Source: Periplaneta americana (Eukaryota; Arthropoda; Insecta; Blattodea; Blattidae). From it: DNA of 64,000 nt. The translations under genes and the position numbers were made by a program. This document shows, piece by piece, positions 9,193 to 19,496 of the stretch. Each line of letters starts with the position of its first letter. Position 1 is the stretch's first letter. The DNA lies in assembly GCF_040183065.1 (NCBI RefSeq), contig NC_091130.1, positions 21,034,859 through 21,098,858 of the forward strand, given 5' to 3'. The notes below the pieces were generated by a model. It was not told the DNA's origin and searched no databases. It was given only the letters and a program-made list of their open reading frames with translations.

Positions 9193-10400
9193 TATGTAGG
9201 CTATAATGGGCGCTATTTAACAGAGACATAGGCAACTACTAGCGTGTACCACATAAGAAAGATTTAAAGTCATAAATACATGAAAAGGTTCGGTACTTTG
9301 GTGCTCTGTAATGAATTCGGGTGGTTCCTGGCTGGGTTACAAGTGCAGTACCAGAAGTGCAGGGAAAAGATAGCGAGAAACACCACGTTTATAGTGCTTT
9401 AAATCCCTCTTTTGTTGCTGACAGTACAGTGGGAAGTCAATAGACGGGTAGGGTAACAAATTTCATAAAATGTCAGTACTGGGAGAAAAAGTGAAAGCGA
9501 TTGCCATGTGCAATTTCCAATCTCAGAAATTTTCAGCTATAGTGTGATACGCAATTCGTATGAATTTTATTTTTTCTTCTGTCTTTTTTGAAGGACCACA
9601 AGGGCAGATCTCGACGGCCACAGGTGGTCCGCGGACCATAGTTTGAGAAACGCTGTCCTAAAGAATTTGGAGTGCATTTTATATTCCATCTGTAGGAGTT
9701 TTCCTTTCTGTGAATTAGCGATCTGGGGATTATTTTGCTCGACAATTATATTTTGAAAGAAAGTAAATTTCCTGCACTTATTTGAATGAAACTTCGTAAG
9801 TTTCGGGTAATACGGAAGTTTTCATTAAGATCTTTAGAATATTTAATGCTCAGTCTTCCCTCGAATGGAACTGAAATACAGTACAAACACTACAGGCATT
9901 TTGGCGGGGAAGATATCCAGTAAATATCCTGAAGAATTTAATGCTCGTTTCATGTAGAGCTGTAAAAGTAAAGTATCAATCTCAACGATTGATTTTGAAA
10001 CAAAATACAAATAAGTTATGCTTTATTATTTGAATGGGACTTCTTAAGTGTTTAGTTAATGGGCACGTTTTAAACTACTTTGTTAGAATATCTTTGGAAT
10101 TATCGTTTAGCGTTTGATATTTCCTCCAATAGAATCGTAACACGGCACTATAACTATGAACATTTTCGTGAGGAAGATATCAAATGAATATTCTGTAGAA
10201 TTTGGAGTAAGTTCCATGTTGTAGAGAAGTATTGCTGTAAATACGATATTATTTTTTTCAGCGATTATAGAAAGAATGATACGTATTCTCTCTCATTAAA
10301 CGGAAAAAGAGATTAATAGCAAGAGAGATTAATCTTGTAATAAAATTCCTCTACTACATTTTCCTAAAAGATTTGACGATTTTGAGCAATTCTCAGGGCC

Positions 10401-12479
10401 TGTGGAAGATTTTCGGAAATTTCTTTCTCATTAAGAAGGAAAAAATTATTGATGGTATTTTAATGCAGTGAAAATAAGATAAATATAGAAGTTAGGTAAA
10501 TAAAATGAGGATAGAAAGTAATGAATTGTACATAATTCAATTAAAAGCGCTTCACTTCTTTTCAAGGCCAAGGATTTGGAATTTACGTCAACAATAATTT
10601 TAAATTATCTAGATTATTATTTTCTACAGTCAAATTAACGATAAAGAATCCAATAATCGTCTCTACAGGTACAAAGTAGGACCTATACTCAGAAAACTTA
10701 AATACCAAGAATATAATATACTGTATTAAACATTCAAAGAAAATAATTTATGTCCCTTATACAGGAAGGACTTCTTTGAATATGCTTATGGATTTTCGAT
10801 AATTCTTTAACAACGAGTTTGTAAATTATGCAGTACGAAAAATTTGAGTATATTTCACTGATTTTAGTGTGCCACTGATGCTACAGTATGTTAATAAATT
10901 TTGCAAACAATTTTTATTTAATATTTCACAAATTTTTATTAAATCAAATCTAAATGATTTGAAGTAAAGCAATACATTACGTAAGTTCAAATAATATTTC
11001 GAACATTAATAACGTAAAACAGGCTCTGTTAAAGGAGAAAAGAAAACGAGACTGACAGGCGTTAAACATAGAGAAGTTAGAAAATTGTGTGCTTTTACTT
11101 GAACTTATTAGACTTCTCTAACAATAATTAGAAGCAAAGGATAGGCTCATGGAAAAATTTAAAGTTTGAGACAGTAACGTGAAATAAATTCTGGACAAAC
11201 AATAACCGCATGTACTTACTAGATACGTAATAGTTCGTCACGAATTTTGAGTAGAAGTGGTGATATTTTAGTGCGGTGCTGTGAGTTTTCAAGGTCAGAT
11301 ATTGACTTCTGCACATCAATAACACGAACCGAAGCTTATACACACTATAGGCCTACAGTATACATGAAAGGAAAAACAAAACAATAGCGAATAGCGTTAA
11401 AGCAAGAGATAGAATAGTGTGTAATGCGTATATAAGTGACTTTACATTTCTATCAGGAAGTAGGAGAAAGATCTTGTTACTTTCAAGTTAGTGTATAGGA
11501 TGTCTGCAATTGTTGAACACTAAAATTAAATTTTATTTGAATATATAATTTCTTAAACTTTATTTTACTCGAGAGTACATTATGTGTATAGTTATAGACT
11601 GATAGTTTAAATTATAATAAGAATACATTTCACTTGGAAAAACCAGTCTATACTACTTAAAATTAGCGATTAGAACCAATAGGCTACATTTTAAGTTATT
11701 ACAAATTCTTAAATATATAACATATACAATTGCAAAACTGTTTGTAGCAACATGATTTTCTAAAAACACTGTCATATATAGGCCTAACATTACACAAGCG
11801 TAAATGTCTGACCATGTCCACAGTTTGCCGTTCCTTACAGATATATAAGTAGCCATTTTCCTTGTGTAATTGAAATCTTTCTGAATAATAGCCAAATTTT
11901 CCATGAATCGACAAAAATTGTGTTAATGTTATAAAGTGTATAAAAACTGATGCAGTTATATGGAACATTAACAAAAATTGTTTGTGGATGTCTGTCATTT
12001 AGAGTTTATGTTTTTGAATCCGGAAGAAAGTTCAGTATTTGTGTTTCTAATTGCTTAGTATGTTGTGTATTGAAATAAATATTTAACCTTAAGCAACTCA
12101 ACAATGATGAACACTAACATAGGAAACATATAACGTTTCTATGCGAATATATGAGTTCATGTTTATTATTAAATATCGTAGTGAAATACAAAATTATTGA
12201 CATTATTTTAATGATTTTATGCACTTAATATTAACATTAAGTCCATATAGGCCCATGTAACGTGAAACAGCATAACAATTAACTTAGGATTTAAAAACAT
12301 GCATAAAAATCTACCAGTCAGTTAGTGTTGATATTATGGTTCTTCGTTAAGCAATGAAACGTTACGCGAAAGAGGCTACAACATAGAAATGATAACTAAT
12401 GCAGAAAGAATAGAGATGAAGTTCTTTTGTGGATATAGCCTACGTATATCAGTGACTATTTTTATTCTTATACTAGACC
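10401..12479. other. AT-rich sequence, no gene recognised
   Basis: No long frames, TIRs or LINE signatures seen. Phrases such as GTGTGTAATGCGTATATAAG near 11420 and 12425-12470 look like very decayed relatives of the satellite that follows, so the array may once have extended further left. Confidence 0.4.
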
Positions 12480-13774
12480 ACCATAAATACAAATACAAAA
12501 ATTCGTGATCAAAATCGGATTTCAGAGTCATGCAGTATTTAACAGTTATACGAATGATTTTAAGTGTTAAACATTGAAATTAAGTACATATATAATGTGA
12601 AATAATACAGAAATTGATATAAGCATATGCAAAGTTTCTGTGTGAATTTATAAGTAAATTCGTATTTTAAAATCTGATTTCACAGATTCATAGAGTATTT
12701 TACAGTTATACGAATGACTTTACAGTCAGTGTGAAATATTGAAATTAAGTACACATATAACACGAAATTATACAGAAATTGACGTCAACTTACGCAAAGT
12801 TTCTGTATTATTATATCAGTAAATTCGTGTTTTAAAATAGTATTCGAGAGACATAAGTATTTTACAATTATACGAATGATTTTAAGTGTAAAACATTGAA
12901 ATTATGTGCACATGAGTATAATACGAAATAATACATAAATTGGAATAAGCATATGCAAAGTTTCTATGTGAATATATAAGTAAATTCGTGTTTTAAAATC
13001 TGATTTCAAGATTAATAGTGCATTTTACAGTTATACGAATGACTTTAAGTGTGAAATATTGAAATTAAGTACACGTATAAAGCGAAATAATATAGAAATT
13101 GACGTCAACTTATGCAAAGTTTCTTTATGATTGTATCAGTAAATTCGCATTTTAAAATCGGATTTCAGAGAGCCATAGATTATTTTACAGTTATACGAAT
13201 GATTTTATGTGTGAAATATTGAAATTAAATACACATATAACGTGAAATCATGCAACAATTGAGATAAATATTTGCAAAGTTTCTATGTGAATATAGGCCT
13301 ATAAGTGAATTCGTGTTTAAAATCGTGTTTCAGCATACATAGAGTATTTTACAGTTATACGAATGATTTTTAAGTGTGAAACATTGAAATTAATTACACA
13401 TATATCGCGAAATTATACAGAAATTGACATAAGAAAAGTTTCTATGTGAATACATTTTGTTTTAATGTCGTATTTCAGAGTGCCATAGATAATTTTACAG
13501 TTATACAAATTACTATTTTAAGCGTAAAACATTTAAATTAAATACACATATTTAACGCGAAATAGGCAGAAATTGACATAAACAAAGTTTCTATGTAAAT
13601 ATATAGTATTTTAAAATCTGATTTCAGAGAGACATAATGTATTTTACAGTTATACTATTGATTTTAAGTGTAAAATATTGAAATGAAGTACACATGTAAT
13701 GCGAAATAATACAGAAATTGACATAAGCATATGCAAAGTTTCTATGTGAACATATAACTGAATTCGTGTTTAAA
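12480..13774. repeat. satellite array, ~160-bp unit, about 8 units
   Basis: The phrase CAGTTATACGAATGATTTTA recurs at intervals of about 150-165 bp (near 12545, 12705, 12860, 13027, 13188, 13350, 13500, 13646). It is followed by AACATTGAAATTAAGTACAC, a GCGAAATAATACAGAAATTG-like block and GCAAAGTTTCTATGTGAA. Units are divergent, suggesting an old array. Confidence 0.85.
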
Positions 13775-15000
13775 ATCATATAATGCGAAATAATACAGAA
13801 ATTGATATAAGCTTATGCAAAGTTTCTATGTCAACATACAACTGAATTTGTGTTTAAAATCATATAATGCGAAATAATACAGAAATTTACATAAGCATAT
13901 GCAAAGTTTCTATGTGAACATATAACTGAATTCGTGTTTAAAATCATATAGGCCTAATGTGAAATAATACAGAATGGACATAAGCATATGCAAAGTTTCT
14001 ATGTGAACTTACAACTGATTTTGTGTTTAAAATCATATAATGCGAAATAATAAAGAAATTGACATAAGCATATGCAAAGTTTCTATGTGAACATACAACT
14101 GAATTCGTGTTTAAAATCATACAATGCGAAATAATACAGAAATTGACATAAGCATATGCAAAGTTTCTATGTGAACATACAACTGAATTCGTGTTTAAAA
14201 TCATATAATGCGAAATAATAAAGAAATTGACATAAGCATATGCAAAGTTTCTATGTGAACATACAACTGAATTCGTGTTTAAAATCATATAATGCGAAAT
14301 AATACAGAAATTGACTTAAGCATATGCAAAGTTTCTATGTGAATATACAACTGAATTTGTGTTTAAAATCATATAATGCGAAATAATACAGAAATTGACA
14401 TAAGCATATGCAAAGTTTCTATGTGAACATACAACTGAATTCGTGTTTAAAATCATATAATGCGAAATAATACAGAAATTGACATAAGCATATGCAAAGT
14501 TTCTATGTGAACATACAACTGAATTTGTGTTTAGAATCATATAATGCGAAATAATACAGAAATTGACATAAGCATATGCAAAGTTTCTATGTGAACATAC
14601 AACTGAATTCGTGTTTAAAATCATATAATGCGAAATAATACAGAAATTGACATAAGCATATGCAAAGTTTCTATGTGAACATACAACTGAATTTGTGTTT
14701 AGAATCATATAATGCGAAATAATACAGAAATTGACATAAGCATATGCAAAGTTTCTATGTGAACATACAACTGAATTTGTGTTTAGAATCATACAATGCG
14801 AAATAATACAGAAATTGACATAAGCATATGCAAAGTTTCTATGTGAACATACAACTGAATTCGTGTTTAAAATCATATAATGCGAAATAATACAGAAATT
14901 GACATAAGCATATGCAAAGTTTCTATGTGAATATACAACTGAATTTGTGTTTAGAATCATATAATGCGAAATAATACAGAAATTGACATAACATATTCAA
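13775..15000. repeat. 84-bp tandem array derived from the 160-bp unit, about 15 copies
   Basis: Copies of ATAATGCGAAATAATACAG, ATTGACATAAGCATATGC and AAGTTTCTATGTGAACAT recur every 84 bp. Each unit equals the 160-bp unit minus about 76 bp containing the CAGTTATACGAATG and ATTGAAATTAAG blocks. Units are far more alike than the 160-bp ones, so amplification is more recent. Because 84 is divisible by three, long minus-strand frames with 28-residue periods arise (13944-14288 and 14316-14960); I do not call them genes. Confidence 0.92.
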
Positions 15001-15195
15001 AGTTTCTATGTGAGTAATAGCCTATATCGCGTTTTAGAATCGTATTTCAGAGAGAGATAGAGTATTTTACAGTTATACGAATGATTTTAAGTGTAAAACA
15101 TTGAAATTAAGTACACATATAACGCGAAATAACACAACAGTGACTAACACAAGTACAGAAAACATATAAAAGCTTTGTGTGCGAATATATCAGCG
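15001..15195. repeat. terminal full-length satellite unit
   Basis: The CAGTTATACGAATGATTTTA block reappears at about 15070 and the array decays at TGTGCGAATATATCAG near 15195. The 84-bp block is therefore bracketed by full-length-type units. Confidence 0.7.
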
Positions 15196-15787
15196 ACTTT
15201 ATACGTCGCCCAAATTATTGTGTCGTTAGTGCGGAAAACCGATTAATAAAATTGGCGAAATTAGCTGGTGTGGCGGAGAATGGTGGGCACTGTATGCAGG
15301 GGCAAGGCAGGAGGCCGAGCAAGCCAACCATCAAACCCAACGCGGTACTAGCGGAAGTCGGCCGTGCAGTTGCAGTTCTCTCCGTCTCTGTCTCTCTCTC
15401 TGACTCTCTCCCTCCACCACCACTACCACCACCGCTGCACACCGCTGTGAAAAGCTTGTTCAACGTCGTCCAGCAGTCGATATCCCATCAGTTGACCGGC
15501 TAACAATAATTGCCTCTATATCTCCTGCAACTATTGTTCTAGTTTATCGAGTGAATATCTTTTACGTGGTGGTGGTTCTTTTTTTTATTGTAAAGAGCTG
15601 GATTTTATACCCTCTGTTTATAAACACACCCCCCACCATAAAGCGGGGGTGAAGTTTCTAATGATTTTTTAACAGTCCGTGTTAAAAGCGTTATATTTTT
15701 GAAAAGTTTTTCGTCTTTATTTTACTTTAGTAGGAAGAAGATTCAAGACGTAGTGTGTTGACGTTTTTCAAGAAAAACAGTGTTACT
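15196..15787 (+). promoter_or_regulatory. candidate promoter and 5' leader of the gene at 15788
   Basis: Composition changes sharply to moderately GC-rich at about 15240-15500, including TCTC and CCACCACCA tracts. A TCAGTT match to the arthropod initiator lies at 15488-15493, but no downstream promoter element fits at the expected distance and no TATA box is obvious. The sequence then runs through an AT-richer leader to the ATG. The transcription start is inference; a leader intron is possible. Confidence 0.35.
15627..15651 (+). other. GC-rich hairpin in the predicted leader
   Basis: CACCCCC (15627-15633) pairs perfectly with GGGGGTG (15645-15651) around an 11-nt loop. If transcribed it would be a stable 5'-leader stem. 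Confidence 0.5.
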
Positions 15788-15907
15788 ATGGAGATGGGCG
15801 AAGACTCGTGGGAGCACCACGTGACCCCGCTGCTGATGAACTGTGGACAAGAAGAAGACAACAATGTTGGAGGCGGACACGGGGAATACTTGCATCATGC
15901 CGAAGAG
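15788..15907 (+). CDS. first coding exon of an unrecognised host gene
   Basis: An ATG at 15788 opens 40 codons ending exactly at a GAG|GTAAGT donor, a phase-0 exon. The peptide starts MEMGEDSWEHHVTPLLMNCG and ends in an acidic and His-rich stretch (HGEYLHHAEE). Codon use includes many G/C third positions, unlike the flanking AT-rich repeats. No signal peptide or domain is visible in so few residues, and I do not recognise the protein. A second in-frame ATG is two codons downstream; the first was chosen because nothing distinguishes them. A short, charged first exon before a very long intron is common in insect regulatory genes, but that is only a guess about its role. Confidence 0.65.
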
Positions 15908-15913
15908 GTAAGT
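15908..15913 (+). other. splice donor of the first coding exon
   Basis: GAG|GTAAGT is a full consensus 5' splice site at a codon boundary. No matching acceptor with a convincing coding exon is found in the remaining 48 kb on this strand. Confidence 0.65.
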
Positions 15914-15948
15914 TCTTAAACTTGTCTTTTCTACAGTTCATAGCTAAT

Positions 15949-16446
15949 CCTAAAGCTTAGTAACTACACATAATATTCCCGAATCACGTGAAATTTATTG
16001 CGTTTGTCGCCGCTTGAAGATCACAATATTTTTTAAATGCTTGTTCAGCATTTGAGATGTCTTCCTACAGATGGCAAGAATATCGTCTTATGAACAATGC
16101 TTTAATGTCACGAAACAATTAAAATATATTAGTAATGATACATTTATTATTTATATTACGTTAATAACAATAATAACTTGTAATTTTAGATGTATACACT
16201 ACTAATTTATTATGATATTTAGTATAATATATTAGATATACACTTTCGTCAAATGAATTCAGTACAGTTAAATTACACACAACAGAGGTAAAACTTAAAA
16301 ACAGTTAAACATATTCTAGCTCTTTTAGTTTTCTGGATATAATGAACATTAACGAAATTAATCCCTGAATTTTTACTTCTTAGTACTGCACATTACAATA
16401 TTTTTATCTTTTTTTTTTTTTCCTCAACGCCGAAAGCATTTCAATT
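15949..16446. repeat. 498-bp intron segment, tandem duplicate copy 1
   Basis: Runs from CCTAAAGCTTAG to CGCCGAAAGCATTTCAATT and recurs immediately downstream with few substitutions. It carries no insertions, so it records the pre-insertion state of copy 2. Confidence 0.9.
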
Positions 16447-16811
16447 CCTAAAGCTTAGTAACTACTAATAATATTCCCAAATCACGTGAAATTTATTGCG
16501 TTTGTCGCCGCTTGAACATCACAATATTTTTTAAATGCTTGTTCAGCATTTGAGATGTCTTCCTACAGATGGCAAGAATATCGTCTTATGAACAATGCTT
16601 TAATGTCACGAAACAATTAAAATATATTAGTAATGATACATTTATTATTTAAATTATGTTAATAACAATAATAACTTGTAGTTTTAGATGTATACACTAC
16701 TAATTCATTATGATGTTTAGTATAATAGATTAGATATACACTTTCGTCAAATGAATTCAATACAGTTAAATTGCACACAAAACATATAAAACTTAAAAAC
16801 AGTTAAACATA

Positions 16812-17071
16812 TGAAGAGTTCGTGGGAAAAACGACGAATGTCACAGTTTCGTTAAGGTTGATGTCATTATGTAATTCAATGGATCACTACGAAATTTAAT
16901 GTTGTTCTTATGAAAAATGGTAAAAAGTAGAATTATCACCACGAATACAGTAATCTTTTCCTTTATTTTCTATAGAAACAGCACTACATCTTGCAGTTAT
17001 AGACTCAATTAGATCATTATCTAATCCTTAACAGAAATGTGACATTCATCGTTTTTCCCGCGAACTCTTCA
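16812..17071. mobile_element. 260-bp MITE, TA target, 34-bp TIRs
   Basis: The ends are TGAAGAGTTCGTGGGAAAAA and its inverted counterpart, with two mismatches over 34 bp. TA flanks each side (16810-16811 and 17072-17073). The first intron duplicate has the empty site (AAACATATTCTAG), which fixes the boundaries. Probably Tc1/mariner-mobilised; non-coding. Confidence 0.9.
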
Positions 17072-17100
17072 TATTCTAGCTCCTTTAGTTTTCTGAATAT

Positions 17101-17890
17101 TTATTTTATTTTTTATTTTATTTTATTTTAAATCCACCACCAACAGAAGCAGGCTTCCAATTACAGGTGGCTTACACAGATACATAAACAAAATACACAA
17201 TAAGAGAAAAAAAACAACAAAACAAACAACACAAACGAAAGAAAGAAAATACATAATGGTAATAGATGCTAGAATATAATATTAAAGTTAATATAGTACC
17301 AAATGTCAATATAATGATGCAAAATTATTTAAAAACTAGAGTAAAAACATTATAATACACTTCTTCATAATTTAAATATCTAAGGAAATACAATTCTTTT
17401 TAATATTGCATGAAATTGTTCAATTGTAAAACTGAAATCCAATTGAGAATCACAGTTTAAAGACAGAGAGTTGTAAGTATTACACATAACAAACAATGGA
17501 GAGTTCTTGAAGAAAGCAGTTCTAGGAATAGGGATAATAAAAGGTTGCCTATGATGTAATTCTGTTCTTTTTACATTGAACTGAAGGAATTTAAGAAAAT
17601 CACAGTTATTCAATATACCGTTAACAGACTTATAGAGTAAATTTGACTGTTTATTAATCGTCGAGATTTTAAGTTTTATAATTAAATAAAAAAGTAACAT
17701 TATATGAAATTTGCTTGTCATAAGACGACACGTGATGTTTTTTAAAATATAAATAACGTAAAAATCTTTTCTGTATCCTTTCTATTTGCATCTGATGGGA
17801 CTGGAACTGAGGTGAGCATATTACAGACGCATACTCTAGCTTACTCCTAACTAGAGTTTTATGTAGAGTATCAATAGTATTTATATTTTT
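17101..17890 (-). mobile_element. Jockey/CR1-like LINE 3' fragment
   Basis: Absent from the first intron duplicate, so a clear insertion. On the minus strand it runs from a truncated 5' end near 17890 to a (AAAAT)n-type tail at 17101-17131. It encodes the end of a reverse-transcriptase ORF (see 17380-17870). Confidence 0.75.
17380..17870 (-). pseudogene. LINE reverse-transcriptase C-terminal region, frameshifted
   Basis: The upstream part reads LVRSKLEYASVICSP then IERIQKRFLRYLYFKKHH, the classic post-RT segment of Jockey/CR1-type LINEs. After a frame change the downstream part (17380-17721) starts MTSKFHIMLLFY and includes the LHHRQPFIIPIPRTAFFKNS and YNSLSL segments seen near such C-termini. 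No catalytic motif remains because of 5' truncation. Confidence 0.65.
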
Positions 17891-17988
17891 ACATTAACGA
17901 ACTTAATCCCTGAATTTTTACTTCTTAGTACTGCACATTACAATATTTTTATATATTTTTTTTCCTCAACGCCGAAAGCATTTCAATT

Positions 17989-18573
17989 AATTTTATTGTA
18001 TGTGAGTCTATATATAATTTTAATATCGTGACGATTTCAATTAATAAATGGAAGCCTATGATTTAACTTCCATGCTGGTGACGTACAAAATACGGCTCAA
18101 TTGCAGTTGGTTTATACCGCTGTCGCATGCGTAAGTGCGTGAAATATTGAACATTTACTCGACCTACGATGTCCTCGTTGAAGTCATGCGATATTTAGAG
18201 GCGGTTGGATTGCATTAATGTTTTAGTAGTTCACAGGAAAATCTGAAAAAAACTAAACCTTCGTAGATATTTCAGATTATTTATTTCCCTGAATAGAATT
18301 AAACTTTTTCGACATTCAATTTCATTACTTTATAATAAAATGAATGTAATTCTAATTTAATTTACATTATAAATCTATTTATATTACGTTTAATACTATT
18401 TCAATTCTATTAACGCATTGCCAAATTAATAAAACATTTGAAATACGGTCGTCATAACAATATTGCATAAATAATTGAATGCCTAAAAAATTTAATAATT
18501 TACATTACCGGTACCATACGGTGCGTGATAATGTCTTTAGATAGAGATATACCTACGCTTTCACAAATATTTT
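17989..18573. other. AT-rich intron or spacer, nothing recognised
   Basis: No frames, TIRs or tandem structure seen. Confidence 0.4.
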
Positions 18574-18776
18574 AGGGGAGAGTTGGGTAGTATCGGACAT
18601 CGGGTAATATCGGACAGTGCGTTTCTTTCTTCTACCTAAATGACATGGTTACGTTTCTGTAGCCTATGCTACATCATAGAAACGTAACCATGTCATTCAG
18701 ATACTATCATCTGGTGGGAGATGAAAGAAACTCACTGTCCGATATTATCCGATGTCCGATACTACCCAACTCTCCC
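18574..18776. mobile_element. palindromic MITE, GGGGAGAGTTGGGTAG family, copy 1
   Basis: Near-perfect inverted arms read GGGGAGAGTTGGGTAGTATC, then GGACATCGGGTAATATCGGA and ACGTAACCATGTCATT toward the centre. A second copy is at 35351-35967. No coding. Target duplication not clear. Confidence 0.8.
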
Positions 18777-18851
18777 CAAGTTTATTTAAGTATTTAGCAT
18801 GATTGTTGATATTTTAATTACCTGTTAGAAATATTATTGAAAATATATTTT

Positions 18852-19084
18852 AAATTAAATTATGGTTTATTTAACGACGCTCGCAACTGCAGAGGTTATA
18901 TCAGCGTCAACGGTGTGCCGGAATTTTGTCTCGCAGGTGTTCTTTTACATTCAAGTAAGTCTACTGACATGAGCCTGTCGCATTTAAACACACTTAAATG
19001 ACACCATCGACCTGGGCCGGGATCGAATTCGCAATCTCGGGTACAGAAGGCCAGCGCTATACCGACTACGCTACCCAGGCCGAC
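18852..19084 (-). mobile_element. tRNA-derived SINE, family 1
   Basis: A 13-bp target duplication GAAAATATATTTT (18839-18851 and 19085-19097) flanks it. The minus strand starts with a tRNA-like head: GCGTAGTCGGTATAGCGCTG resembles an A box and AATTCGATCCC resembles a B box. It continues with a body ending AACGACGCTCGCAACTGC as read on +. Pol III origin is inferred from the boxes. Confidence 0.85.
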
Positions 19085-19496
19085 GAAAATATATTTTCAT
19101 TTCTTGTAATTATTGTATTAGTACATTCACTAATTTAACAAAAAGTTTGAAAGACTATTTTCATAACGATCACGCGCAAACAATTGAATTCCTGCACGGA
19201 AGAATAAATCATTATTGATTTTACAAATATTATACGGCAAATATTATATTGATTTTTAAAGAAAGCTATTCCTTCTATTTTATGAATTTCATATATTGTT
19301 ACTTTATGTGAAAATATTATACTGTAGTAGTTTTTGAATAGGTAGGTCTATGTTAGTTGTCCATTACTATTCTATTTCTTATAATTTTGCTAGTAGGCCT
19401 ATATTAAATTTTGCACTGACAACTTTAAGAAAACATTTGAAATACTGTTTCCATAGCAATCACGCCCATACAATTGAACGCATATTTTACAGTATT

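Larger units (their letters stand above)
8292..9655 (-). mobile_element. hAT element copy 2, with nested TTAA MITE
   Basis: Same family as 3770-5895 but inverted. Its ends are CAGCGTTTCTCAAACT, and its 8-bp duplication is TCTTAAAG (8284-8291) and TCCTAAAG (9656-9663). Near its right end it carries the subterminal GGTCCGCGGACC palindrome shared with copy 1. It retains an N-terminal transposase remnant at 8992-9192 (minus). A 377-bp MITE sits at 8363-8739, and copy 1 preserves the uninterrupted site there. Confidence 0.85.
6750..10400. repeat. four degenerate ~250-280 bp tandem units, split by two hAT insertions
   Basis: Units start near 6750, 7000, 9846 and 10111. Each opens with a form of TTCCCTCCAATAGAA and ACACTACAGGCATTTTGGCG, then GAAGAATTTGGAGTGC and later TCATTAAGA. 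Unit 2 becomes continuous only when the elements at 7011-8215 and 8292-9655 and one copy of each target duplication are removed (6998-7010, then 8224-8291, then 9664-9845). Confidence 0.75.
16447..17988. repeat. tandem duplicate copy 2, expanded by two insertions
   Basis: Starts CCTAAAGCTTAG and ends CGCCGAAAGCATTTCAATT like copy 1, but is 1542 bp long. The extra length is a 260-bp MITE plus its TA, and a LINE fragment of about 790 bp. Confidence 0.9.

Noticed and set aside
14316..14960. 214-codon minus-strand open frame with 28-residue repeats
   Set aside because: It is exactly the 84-bp satellite read in a stop-free frame; units differ without codon-position bias and there is no start context or flanking gene structure.
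12480..15195. CRISPR-like array, given regular repeat spacing
   Set aside because: The whole unit repeats with no unique spacers, and the sequence is eukaryotic satellite.
15488..15493. Firm transcription start at the TCAGTT initiator
   Set aside because: No downstream promoter element or TATA box at the right distance; kept only as part of a low-confidence promoter region.
15177..15503. 108-codon plus-strand frame with a Pro-rich end before the host exon
   Set aside because: It begins inside the last satellite unit and its Pro and Ser runs come from CCACCA and TCTC tracts; it overlaps an equally long minus-strand frame. An upstream ORF cannot be excluded.
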